From NCBI RefSeq assembly GCF_000284035.1, contig NC_016887.1:372001-436000 (forward strand): a stretch of 64,000 bases of DNA, given 5' to 3'. Position 1 is the stretch's first letter. Each line of letters starts with the position of its first letter. Position numbers and translations under genes: made by a program. This document shows, one piece after another, positions 16,171 to 23,220 of the stretch. Under the pieces are notes generated by a model. It made no database searches. It had not been told where the DNA came from and was given only the letters and a program-made list of their open reading frames with translations. The DNA is from Nocardia cyriacigeorgica GUH-2. Lineage in GTDB: Bacteria > Actinomycetota > Actinomycetes > Mycobacteriales > Mycobacteriaceae.

Positions 16171-18306
16171 ATGAATTCTGGAGACAAGTTTACCGAAGGC
16201 GCTGCCGACGAGCGTGCCGATTCCCCTGCCGGGGAGGTATCCGGTGCCAACCTCGCGCGCCTCCTGGGCAAGCCCTGCACCACGCGGCTGGGAGAACTCC
16301 TCGGGTTCGAAGAGGCGGAGAGGCAAGTCGAGTGGAACCGGACGCACATCCGGCACGGGCGTCCGTTCCCCGGACCGACCGGCGGGGCGATCACGAACCC
16401 GGAGGCGGGAGACGTGCCCGTGATCCTGATGAGCCCGGCCGTGGTCGCGGTACTGGCGGAGCACGGCATCGCGCCGCCCACGCGCCCGGAAGTCGTCGCG
16501 CTCTGTGAGGCGGACCGTGAGGAGGGCGGAGACGGACTCGACCCGTTGTCCGAGCGACAGTGGGCAGAGTCCGGGGTGGATCTCGATCTCCCGTTCGCCG
16601 AAGACAAGAACGGAAAGCCGGAGGGGTGGATCTGCGGCGTGCCGCAGTCCGTCTACGACTACTTCGGCGCTCCTGGCGGCGATCCCGACAAGGCGCGCCC
16701 CCAGGATCAGAAGAGGATCAGCGACGGCAAGGTCATCCCCTCCCCGAACTCCCCGGACTCCGTGGCCCGGTGGCTGACCAGGCATCGGCTCACGAAGCGG
16801 CTCCCGTTGCCGGGACAAGGCCGTCGCCGTGCATGGATGCGCATGCTCATCCGGATAGATCAGACGTGGTACCACTACGACCGGCCCGCCGCCGGGGAGC
16901 CGCCGCGCTGGATCGCACGCACGGACCCGGAATGGATGCCCGGAATGCTCCGGGAGGCGCTGCGCGGGCATGCGTACGTCCACACGTTCCACTCGAAGAA
17001 CGGGAACGACTACGAACTCCGGAACTGGAGTCCGAACATCAAGAACCTGGCCGAGGTGGAGGCGGCCCTGTCCGGCCTGCTGCGGGTCGAGGCCGTCGCC
17101 GACGAGGCGGGTACCGCCACGCGTGAGATTCCGGACGCATGGGGCACCGTGCACAACGCCTACCGGAGCACGAACGTGCTGTGCCGCAACGGTGTACTCG
17201 ACCCCGCCACGGGGGCACTGTCCCTGAACACGCCGCTGTGGTTCTCCCTGACGATGATTCCGGTCGATTACCACCACGGCCTCGACCCGTACGCGGGTAC
17301 CGAGTGGCTGCGGATGCTCCGTACCCAGTGGCCGGACGACCCCGGCGCGGTCATGTGCTTGCAGCAGTGGGCCGGGTACGTCGTGAGCGGCCGGACGGAC
17401 CTCCAGAAGTGGATGCTCATCATCGGCCCGTCCGGGTCGGGGAAGTCGATCATCGCGGAAGTGCTCGGCGCGCTCACCGGTACCGTCGTCGCTACCCGGC
17501 TGGACACGCTCAACTCACAGTTCGGGCTCCAGTCGCTCTACGAGACCGGCGCGCAGCTCGCGCTGATGTCCGACATCCGGTTCGGCTCCCGAGATTCGTC
17601 CACGGCGGTCGGCACCCTTCTGGGCGTGACCGGTGAAGACGAGATGGTCGTCGAGCGGAAGCACAAGACGGCCGTTTCCGCGAAGCTCGGAGTCCGGTTC
17701 CACGGCTCCGCGAACGAGATGCCGCGCTGGAGTGACAACAGCGCCGCGCTCCAGCGCCGGGCGCTGATCCTGGAGACCACCAGGGGGTTCCGGGGTGCGG
17801 AGGACGAGGACCACGGCCTGAAGCAACGCATCCTCGACAACGAACTCGGCTCCGTGCTCCGGTGGGCTGTGGAGGGCCTGGCGCTGCTCAACGCGGCCGG
17901 GGGCACGTTCACCGTGTCCGCCCGCGCCGCCGAGCTGGCAGCGGACATGGATTCGCTGTCCTCGCCGCTCCGCACGTTCATCGAGGAGTGCTGCGTCATC
18001 GGCACGGCCGACGATTTCGTGGACCTCCGGGAGCTGTTCCGGGTCTGGGGCAGGTGGGCCGAGGTGAACAACACCGGCCGGGGCATGAGCCAGAACAAGT
18101 TCCGGGCCGCGCTCCGCTCGCTGTATCTCGAACCGATCCGGCCGGGCCAGAAGAAAGCACCGGACGGCAAGGCCGGTAAATGGCTGGTGGTGTGGGGCAT
18201 CTCCGAGGCGAAGTTCACCTTTGCCGAACGGGACAGCTTCGGCGATGACCGGGTGCGCACCGTGGGCACCGGCGAACAGCCCGCCCGCGACCCTTACGAC
18301 CGGTGA
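16171..18306 (+). CDS. D5/P4-family primase-helicase (element 1 replicase)
   Basis: A 711-residue protein. The N-terminal third is poorly conserved. The middle has the D5 N-terminal layout (RSTNVLCRNGVLDPATGALS; LDPYAGTEWLRMLRTQWPDD). An SF3-type helicase follows with Walker A IGPSGSGKSIIAEVLGALTG, a region with ARLALMSDIRFGSRD-like Walker B character and the arginine-containing segment DNSAALQRRALILETTRGF; a winged C-terminus ends it. Such proteins start and drive replication of phages, plasmids and satellites such as P4. ATG chosen because GGGAAAGGAAC stands before it. It is directly followed by an iteron-like array, which fits an origin-binding replicase. Confidence 0.88.
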   Translation: MNSGDKFTEGAADERADSPAGEVSGANLARLLGKPCTTRLGELLGFEEAERQVEWNRTHIRHGRPFPGPTGGAITNPEAGDVPVILMSPAVVAVLAEHGIAPPTRPEVVALCEADREEGGDGLDPLSERQWAESGVDLDLPFAEDKNGKPEGWICGVPQSVYDYFGAPGGDPDKARPQDQKRISDGKVIPSPNSPDSVARWLTRHRLTKRLPLPGQGRRRAWMRMLIRIDQTWYHYDRPAAGEPPRWIARTDPEWMPGMLREALRGHAYVHTFHSKNGNDYELRNWSPNIKNLAEVEAALSGLLRVEAVADEAGTATREIPDAWGTVHNAYRSTNVLCRNGVLDPATGALSLNTPLWFSLTMIPVDYHHGLDPYAGTEWLRMLRTQWPDDPGAVMCLQQWAGYVVSGRTDLQKWMLIIGPSGSGKSIIAEVLGALTGTVVATRLDTLNSQFGLQSLYETGAQLALMSDIRFGSRDSSTAVGTLLGVTGEDEMVVERKHKTAVSAKLGVRFHGSANEMPRWSDNSAALQRRALILETTRGFRGAEDEDHGLKQRILDNELGSVLRWAVEGLALLNAAGGTFTVSARAAELAADMDSLSSPLRTFIEECCVIGTADDFVDLRELFRVWGRWAEVNNTGRGMSQNKFRAALRSLYLEPIRPGQKKAPDGKAGKWLVVWGISEAKFTFAERDSFGDDRVRTVGTGEQPARDPYDR

Positions 18307-18724
18307 GGGGTGGGTTACAAATGGCCCAAAGTGGGTTACTGGGGGTGGGTTACCGGCGGGCGGCTGCGCTGCGCTGCCGCGCCGTGCTCGTCGGCGGCTG
18401 CCGGAAGTGGGTTACCGGCTGGGTAACCCGGCAGGTAACGCGGTCGCCGGGGGAACGGTGCGGCGGCGCATTTGTGCAGGCTGTGCAGTGTTTTCGCTCC
18501 CTTGGTAACCCAGGTAACCCAGGTAACCCATCAAAACTGTCTATCTCCGAAATCCATGCCACATGCCCTAAGAGCCATAGGGAACAAAGTTCTCGCGGAA
18601 ATCCGGGTTATCGGGTTACCGGTGCCTCAGCACAGCCCGCGCAACGGCCGCCGTGCGGTCAACCAGGCACCTCAACCCATGTCGCAAACAGACCGTTCAA
18701 ACCCGACCGATAGGAGAGCTGCGC
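18307..18724. repeat. iteron-like array of GGGTTACC, candidate replication origin of element 1
   Basis: A gene-free stretch of about 420 bases after the replicase. Copies of (T)GGGTTAC(C) read forward at 18310, 18331, 18345, 18407 and as a pair at 18605-18620; the complementary form reads at 18421 and 18433 and as three perfect 9-bp tandems (GGTAACCCA) at 18504, 18513 and 18522. The 18408-18429 copies face each other as GGGTTACC ggct GGGTAACCC and could form a hairpin. Between 18530 and 18600 the DNA is less GC-rich than its surroundings. This is the appearance of a replication origin with iterons; a repressor-operator array is the alternative. Confidence 0.7.
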
Positions 18725-19021
18725 ATGCCCTTCGTCCCCGCCGCACCCGTATCCAGCCCTGAGCCCATAGCCGGGAACCCCTTCGCGCGGGACCCCCGGG
18801 TCGCCGTGTTCGTCCGGGATTCCGTGGCTGCGGAGTACGCCGTCCGGACCTCCGCGACGCAATCTCTCGGCCGGACCCTCCGCGAACTCACCGCCGATCC
18901 CATGGAGGCGCGGTGGTCGCCCCGCGAAGGGTGCTGGCGGGTCGCCTGCTACCTCTCCGGCCGGTTGGCGGAGCGGCTGCGTACGGACGGCTGGGTCGTC
19001 GCCGGTGACCCGACATGGTGA
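18725..19021 (+). CDS. unknown small element 1 protein
   Basis: A 98-residue protein beginning at an ATG preceded by a TAGGAGAG ribosome-binding site. It contains no motif I can name. The body (REGCWRVACYLSGRLAERLRTDGWVV) looks like a small alpha/beta domain. It is the first gene after the iteron-like array and is read in the same direction as the replicase, probably from its own promoter in or near that array. It has the codon bias of its neighbours, so it is likely real. Confidence 0.55.
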   Translation: MPFVPAAPVSSPEPIAGNPFARDPRVAVFVRDSVAAEYAVRTSATQSLGRTLRELTADPMEARWSPREGCWRVACYLSGRLAERLRTDGWVVAGDPTW

Positions 19022-19172
19022 GCCGCCCGTCACCGGGGCCGCGCCGTACCCGGATTCCCGGCAGCACTCCGGAGGAGAGGGCGGAGGCAATCGGGAAAGA
19101 GCGGGGCCTCATCGGACCGCTGACGCCGAAACCCGAGCCGGAGGACCCCCGGCCTACCCCCTGAGCCCAGAG

Positions 19173-19208
19173 CGGCCCCTGGGCGGTCTGCGAACCGTCC
19201 AGGGGCCG
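19173..19208 (+). promoter_or_regulatory. stem-loop before small zinc-ribbon gene
   Basis: CGGCCCCTGG at 19173-19182 pairs with CCAGGGGCCG at 19199-19208; the loop contains GGT and ACC that can extend the pairing. The gene downstream begins 33 bases later behind AGAAAGGAACC. It resembles the stem-loop before the replicase in shape and position. Confidence 0.5.
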
Positions 19209-19241
19209 GGGATCAACACCAGAGAAAGGAACCCCACCATC

Positions 19242-19502
19242 ATGTCAGCCCTCACCTACACCCCACCGTCCCCCACAGAGATCGAGGACGCGCTCGGCGG
19301 GTACTTCATGCCCTCCCGCTGCCCCGCGTGTCCAGCGTCCGGCTACGGCCCCTTGTGCGATCACTACGAGGACCCGGCGGAACTGCACTGGCCCGGTGGT
19401 TCCGCGTCGGTGCGGTGCCGGTATCTCTGCACCGAGTGCGGCTGCGCATGGACCGACCGCTGGCCGCTGGTCTGGCTGTTCGGCCTCGACGAAATCCCGT
19501 GA
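19242..19502 (+). CDS. small zinc-ribbon-like protein
   Basis: An 86-residue protein with two Cys pairs: CPACPASGYGPLC near residue 27 and CTECGCAW near residue 66, spaced as in a zinc ribbon, ending in a hydrophobic stretch WPLVWLFGLDEIP. The ATG follows AGAAAGGAACC with a good spacing. I cannot assign a family. Small zinc-binding proteins of this kind are common among early genes of actinophages. The stretch from the previous gene (19022-19241) holds only the stem-loop listed separately. Confidence 0.6.
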   Translation: MSALTYTPPSPTEIEDALGGYFMPSRCPACPASGYGPLCDHYEDPAELHWPGGSASVRCRYLCTECGCAWTDRWPLVWLFGLDEIP

Positions 19503-19604
19503 GCTGCGCAAACAGCCAATTTTGACGATCCGGTCACATTTGGCAACCGGGACATCATTCGCACGGATTCCGTGCCTACACAACAGATTTGAGGAGAGAT
19601 CACC

Positions 19605-20321
19605 ATGTTCACGAACACCAACGAACTCGGCGTACCGATCACCGACCGCTCCGGACACTTCATCCCGCGCCGGGCGGTGGATATCCGGCCGCACGACCAT
19701 TCCGCGGATTCCGTGGAGACCCAGCGGGAGCGGCGGCGCACGGGGCTGAGCGTCCACTACGACGAACGGCTCAGCCTGTCCACCGAGCTGGCCGACACGC
19801 TCTCCGGTATCCACGCACAGATCAATGCCGACACCATCCCCCGCCGCTGGACCGGTCGCGTCCGTGAAACCTCGGTGGCGATCACGGAGACTCTGGCCGA
19901 TATCGCAGCGGCGGTGCATCGGCCCGCCCCGGCTGTACCGGAACCGGACCTGGACGCCACGCTGAGCGGCGCATGGGCGGTGGCCCTGGTGAATGCTGCC
20001 GGGACCCTGGATGAGGCGCTGAGCGGCGAATTACGGCGTCCGGGCCGGGTGGTAGCCGGTGAACCCATCGGGCTGTGGATTACGGAGCGGCTCCGGGATA
20101 TCGACCGTGAGGTACGGGCGGTGCGCATTGGCCTCCGGGCTGCGGCTACCACCGACACCCCGGCACCGCGCAGCGCGGAGGGAAACGCATGGGCCGCGCT
20201 GAAACGACGCCACGCCGCCGAGGTCCGCGAACTCCGCGACCGCCACCGCGCGGAGACCGCAGCGTTCGGCGCTGCACGGCGCGGCCGGAAGATCGACGGA
20301 AAGAAGGAGGTAGCCGGATGA
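19605..20321 (+). CDS. unknown helical element 1 protein
   Basis: A 238-residue protein, ATG behind GAGGAGAG. It is predicted to be almost wholly alpha-helical, rich in Ala, Arg and Glu, with several heptad-like stretches (LWITERLRDIDREVRAVRIGL; AWAALKRRHAAEVRELRDRH). The C-terminus is strongly basic (RRGRKIDGKKEVAG). That suits a scaffold-like, coiled-coil or nucleic-acid-associated role, but no family was recognised. Its stop codon overlaps the start of the next gene, so these two are translationally coupled. Confidence 0.55.
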   Translation: MFTNTNELGVPITDRSGHFIPRRAVDIRPHDHSADSVETQRERRRTGLSVHYDERLSLSTELADTLSGIHAQINADTIPRRWTGRVRETSVAITETLADIAAAVHRPAPAVPEPDLDATLSGAWAVALVNAAGTLDEALSGELRRPGRVVAGEPIGLWITERLRDIDREVRAVRIGLRAAATTDTPAPRSAEGNAWAALKRRHAAEVRELRDRHRAETAAFGAARRGRKIDGKKEVAG

Positions 20322-20809
20322 AACTGACCGATGAGCAATACGCACGGGCGGCGAACTGCATTCACGAGGCAGGGCACGCGGTAGCGGCTGTGCTGGCCGG
20401 TGCGCAGATCACCGAGTGCTGGGCATCGGCCACCGGTGGCCGCGTCGCGTTCACCGATGCCGCACCGCAGCACCACGCCGGTATCGGGTGGGCCGGGCCG
20501 TATGCCGAGCTGCTGTTCGTTCACGGAGGCACCCCTCCGCCAGATGCGCGGCGGGAAGCCTTCGCCAACGCCTCCGATGAGGACAAGGCACTGTTGGACG
20601 GCCGGATGGCCCGGCATATCGAGCGGGACGTCGAGTTCGCCATGCCCGCGATCCGGAGGCTGGCCGCGACGCTGTACCGGAAGGGATCGGCCCGGACTCC
20701 GGATATCTCCCTGGCTCTCGGGGTCCGGCCCGGCGTCGATCTCGACATGATCCGGCATCTACACCGGCAACGGGTCGCCCCTGGCACGATCCGGCCGGCA
20801 GCGGCATGA
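20318..20809 (+). CDS. HEAGH-motif putative metalloprotease-like protein
   Basis: A 163-residue protein whose N-terminus reads NCIHEAGHAVAAVLAG, so H16, E17 and H20 form an HExxH zinc site with the HEAGHA wording of the FtsH/M41 peptidase family. The rest is short: no AAA ATPase domain and no membrane helix. A third ligand could be one of the acidic residues in NASDEDKALLDG. It overlaps both neighbours by four bases (AAGGAGG before the start). Stand-alone M41-like proteins occur in actinobacterial phages, but their function is not known to me. Proteolytic activity is an inference. Confidence 0.65.
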   Translation: MKLTDEQYARAANCIHEAGHAVAAVLAGAQITECWASATGGRVAFTDAAPQHHAGIGWAGPYAELLFVHGGTPPPDARREAFANASDEDKALLDGRMARHIERDVEFAMPAIRRLAATLYRKGSARTPDISLALGVRPGVDLDMIRHLHRQRVAPGTIRPAAA

Positions 20810-21270
20810 GCGGGCCGGATATCGCCCAGCCGGACGAGAGGCTGCGCCAGCATGAGGCATTGAAGCTCCGCCTGGCCGGGGTGGCGTATGCGCGCATTGC
20901 GGAGCAGCTGGGCTACTCCGATAAGTCCGGCGCGTTCCGAGCGGTGCAAGCCGTGCTCGACCGGCAGGAATCCCATGCGGCAGATGAGCTGCGCAAGCTC
21001 GAGGATGCGCGGCTCGATCTGCTGTGGCTGAAGGCGTTCCCCGGCGTCATGGCCGGAGACCTGAAGGCCATCGAGGTAGCCGCGAAGCTCCATGATCGGC
21101 GGGTGAAGTTGCACGGCCTCGCCGCGCCGCAACGTGTGGAGGTTCAGAACATCGGCCTGTCGTATGAGGAGTTCGAGACCACCGTGGACGAAGACATCCG
21201 CGCGCTGGGTTACCACCCGCGTAACGACGTACCGCTCAGCGACACAGACGACGGCTGGGCGAACACCTGA
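20806..21270 (+). CDS. terminase-small-subunit-like HTH protein
   Basis: A 154-residue protein. Residues 16-52 (LKLRLAGVAYARIAEQLGYS followed by DKSGAFRAVQAVL) form an HTH. A long helix with ELRKLEDARLDLLWLKAF follows, then AIEVAAKLHDRRVKLHGLAAPQRVEV. That last stretch is typical of phage proteins annotated as small terminase subunits in actinophages. Small terminases choose the DNA to be packaged. Satellites use their own to redirect a helper phage. It is the last gene of the rightward operon and is followed by two strong hairpins. No large terminase is present. Confidence 0.6.
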   Translation: MSGPDIAQPDERLRQHEALKLRLAGVAYARIAEQLGYSDKSGAFRAVQAVLDRQESHAADELRKLEDARLDLLWLKAFPGVMAGDLKAIEVAAKLHDRRVKLHGLAAPQRVEVQNIGLSYEEFETTVDEDIRALGYHPRNDVPLSDTDDGWANT

Positions 21271-21297
21271 CGGCTTTGTATCTGGGTTTGTACCTTT

Positions 21298-21332
21298 CTA
21301 ACCGCCGGTAAGGGTCACTTATCGGCGGTTAG
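21298..21332 (+). terminator. hairpin after the rightward operon of element 1
   Basis: CTAACCGCCG at 21298-21307 pairs with CGGCGGTTAG at 21323-21332, extended inward by GTAAG / CTTAT. It lies 28 bases after the terminase-like gene. The T content after the stem is low, so termination is likely but not proven. Confidence 0.55.
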
Positions 21333-21377
21333 AAATCCGTGCTTTATGCCGTCCGGCGGGCGGCATATCGACCCCGG

Positions 21378-21422
21378 ACACACCACCGCCCCCGACCATG
21401 GCAGCCGGGGGCGGTGGTGTGT
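21378..21422. terminator. bidirectional terminator between convergent genes
   Basis: ACACACCACCGCCCCCG at 21378-21394 pairs perfectly over 17 bases with CGGGGGCGGTGGTGTGT at 21406-21422. It lies between a rightward operon and a leftward gene and so can serve both. Confidence 0.7.
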
Positions 21423-21432
21423 GAGGTGGGCG

Positions 21433-22110
21433 TCAGGGCATGGTCAAGTCGATCACGCACCGGTCCGCGAGCTGTACCAGCTCGTCGCCCGGCGAGATGT
21501 CCAGTACGTCGGAAGCCTTCGGGAAGATCGAGCCGTGCCGCGCTCCGCCGGTGGAGGCGTACACAAGTCCGTCACGGATGATCCAGACATCCGACCGGTT
21601 GTCCATCCGGCCGTCCGGCTTCAGCGTGGTTGCGCCGAAGTAGGTGGTACCCGAGCTGCCGTCGACCACGGTCCCATTGGCCAGGGTGTGTCCGCTCTTG
21701 GTGAGCCCGGCCGAGACCAGGGCCACGAGAGTGTCACTCGCCGCCGCGCACCGATGATCGGAGTAGGTCCCGCCCGCAGCCTCCCGAACCGGCGGCGCTA
21801 CGGGCTCGGTGGTGGGCTCGGGCTCGGTGGCGGGCGGCGCTACGGGCTCGGTGGTGGGCTCGGGCTCGGTGGCGGGCGGCGCTACAGGCTCGGGCTCGGG
21901 CGCCGGTTCGGGCGCTACGGGCTCGGTGGTGGGCGGCGCGGCGAACTGAGTGGTCCGCGCGGCGGATTCGTCGGCGGATTCGGTCGGTCCCACCAGAGCG
22001 CCGAGTCCGGCGCAGAGCAGGAAGCTTGCGAACAGTACGCCGATCACGATCAAGGTGTTCCGGTTCATACGCTTGCGGCGCGCCATATTCGCTGCCTGGT
22101 GCTCGTTCAT
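21433..22110 (-). CDS. membrane-anchored protein with Pro/Glu/Thr repeats
   Basis: A 225-residue protein. A basic N-terminus (ARRKRMNRN) precedes one transmembrane helix (TLIVIGVLFASFLLCAGLGALV). Next comes a spacer built of near-exact repeats of TEPVAPPATEPEPT, and then a C-terminal domain with one Cys at each end (SDHRCAAASD and ADRCVIDLTMP) that may be disulphide-bonded outside the cell. The ATG at 22110 has AGGAGA in front. The topology suggests a surface domain on a stalk. Phage- or satellite-borne surface proteins often affect infection by other phages, but this is speculation here. Confidence 0.6.
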   Translation of the reverse strand: MNEHQAANMARRKRMNRNTLIVIGVLFASFLLCAGLGALVGPTESADESAARTTQFAAPPTTEPVAPEPAPEPEPVAPPATEPEPTTEPVAPPATEPEPTTEPVAPPVREAAGGTYSDHRCAAASDTLVALVSAGLTKSGHTLANGTVVDGSSGTTYFGATTLKPDGRMDNRSDVWIIRDGLVYASTGGARHGSIFPKASDVLDISPGDELVQLADRCVIDLTMP

Positions 22111-22142
22111 CGGGTGTGTCTCCTCTGTTTCTGTAGTTACGA

Positions 22143-22382
22143 TCAACGCGCGGAGGACACGGCCGGATAGGTCCCGGCCGTGCCCTTCGCCCTAACTCCC
22201 GCGCACGGCTGCGCGATGGGCCAGTCTCCGGCCGTGGTCCGGCGCGGCGCGGCTGCGCTACCGGTTCCGCGATACGGCGTGAGACTCCCCAGCAGGGCCG
22301 CCACGGGCAGCGCGACCACGGCCAGCGTGGCAAGCAGACTCAGCACGACCCACCGCCCGCAGCCGCACCGGCAATGGACCAC
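22143..22382 (-). CDS. possible small membrane protein
   Basis: A 79-residue reading frame from a GTG, with one hydrophobic helix (WVVLSLLATLAVVALPVAALLGSL) after a Cys-rich basic start, then a polar tail. It overlaps the 3' end of the gene upstream by 43 bases and no good ribosome-binding site is visible. It may be a real small membrane protein of the leftward cluster, or a chance frame in GC-rich DNA. Confidence 0.35.
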   Translation of the reverse strand: MVHCRCGCGRWVVLSLLATLAVVALPVAALLGSLTPYRGTGSAAAPRRTTAGDWPIAQPCAGVRAKGTAGTYPAVSSAR

Positions 22383-22693
22383 CGGGCGAAGCTCAGGCGC
22401 GGATGTACCGTCTCCACGTCGGCAATCTCCATGACCCGGCTCAGCTCCAACGGGGCGATATGGTGCGGCGCGGGCATCAGCACCGTGTCCACGCCGAGGC
22501 TGTGGAGCTGCGCACTCACCGGGAGCACAGAAATCTCATCCGGCCAGACCAGCCGGTAGCCGAGACGCTGCGCCAACCGCTCCACCTGCGCCCGGTCCCA
22601 TTCCGGCGCGGTGCTCGTGTCGTGGTCGATCCAGCCCAGCGCTCTGGGGCGCGTATCCAGCGGATGAACTCCGCCTATGTGTCTATCGGTCAT
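22340..22693 (-). CDS. small resolvase-fold-like protein (first of three related copies)
   Basis: A 117-residue protein whose ATG has GGGAGA in front. The core reads RALGWIDHDT, then ERLAQRLGYRLVWPD, then LGVDTVLMPAPHHIAPLELS and ends with LSFARWS. The order of helices and strands (GY start, LA.R.GY.L, DTVLMP..H) resembles the N-terminal domain of serine recombinases without the catalytic Ser; this is a structural guess. Clear relatives occur at 45782-46117 and 49237-49560. All three diverge from an HTH regulator gene. The spacing to the divergent XRE gene is 145 bases and holds a palindrome. Confidence 0.6.
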   Translation of the reverse strand: MTDRHIGGVHPLDTRPRALGWIDHDTSTAPEWDRAQVERLAQRLGYRLVWPDEISVLPVSAQLHSLGVDTVLMPAPHHIAPLELSRVMEIADVETVHPRLSFARWSIAGAAAGGGSC

Positions 22694-22720
22694 CGGTCTC
22701 TCCCGTCTCGGTGACGTATT

Positions 22721-22740
22721 GGGCACGTATAAGTGTGCCC
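22721..22740. promoter_or_regulatory. palindrome between divergent genes, candidate operator
   Basis: GGGCAC at 22721-22726 and GTGCCC at 22735-22740 form an inverted repeat with an 8-base AT-rich centre (GTATAAGT). It lies between the resolvase-like gene and the XRE gene, where a regulator of both would bind. A -10-like TATAAG lies within it. Confidence 0.5.
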
Positions 22741-22838
22741 CTGAGGACACAAATTTGCACGTTTTCCGTTCCAATACAGTTCCCGCATGTATAGGTACGT
22801 GGACCTGGGATGACCGGGCAGGGACAGTCGAACGCATC

Positions 22839-23096
22839 ATGTCTGATCCCCTGCGCGTCGTGGTCGGGCGCAATGTGCGCCGTATCCGGGTCGCGCGCGG
22901 CTACAGCCAGGAGGGGTTCGCCGACGAGGTTCTGAACGTCAACAGGACATATGCGGGCCGCATGGAGCGGGGGCAGACGAACCTCTCGCTGGACGCCCTC
23001 GACCGGCTGGCAAACACGCTGGGCGTCGACCCGCGCGTATTGCTGGACCCGGACATGGAGGTCAGTGTCGAGGTCCGGATTATCGGCCGCGAGTAG
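22839..23096 (+). CDS. XRE-family HTH regulator
   Basis: An 85-residue protein that is little more than one Cro/C1-type HTH: NVRRIRVARGYSQEGFADEV, then the recognition part NRTYAGRMERGQTNLSLDAL, then LGVDPRVLLDPD. It is divergent from the resolvase-like gene with a palindrome between them. It may be the immunity repressor of element 1 or a local regulator. The start is the ATG at 22839; upstream ATG codons in frame give a tail with no conserved character. The ribosome-binding site is weak (CAGGGACAG). Confidence 0.75.
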   Translation: MSDPLRVVVGRNVRRIRVARGYSQEGFADEVLNVNRTYAGRMERGQTNLSLDALDRLANTLGVDPRVLLDPDMEVSVEVRIIGRE

Positions 23097-23158
23097 CCGC
23101 CGAGGTCTACGTCGAAACCCACAACTCCGGTCGTGGGTTTACCGTCCCGGCCAGTCGT

Positions 23159-23214
23159 ACCCATAAGGGCACAACTGTCGGGCGTACGGCCGATCAACCG
23201 CACCCATAAGGGCA
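23159..23214. repeat. pair of 13-bp direct repeats, candidate operator sites
   Basis: ACCCATAAGGGCA occurs at 23159-23171 and again at 23202-23214, 43 bases apart, between the XRE gene and the convergent gene at 23221. Each contains CCATAAGG, and each half resembles part of the palindrome at 22721. They may bind the same regulator. Confidence 0.4.
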
Positions 23215-23220
23215 TGGTTG

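Noticed and set aside
19005-19241. Upstream extension of the small zinc-ribbon gene
   Set aside because: The extension crosses a stem-loop and lacks a ribosome-binding site, while AGAAAGGAACC stands in front of the ATG at 19242.
21787-21910. Possible CRISPR-like or minisatellite array
   Set aside because: The repeats encode TEPVAPPATEPEPT in frame in a membrane-protein spacer and have no unique spacers between them.
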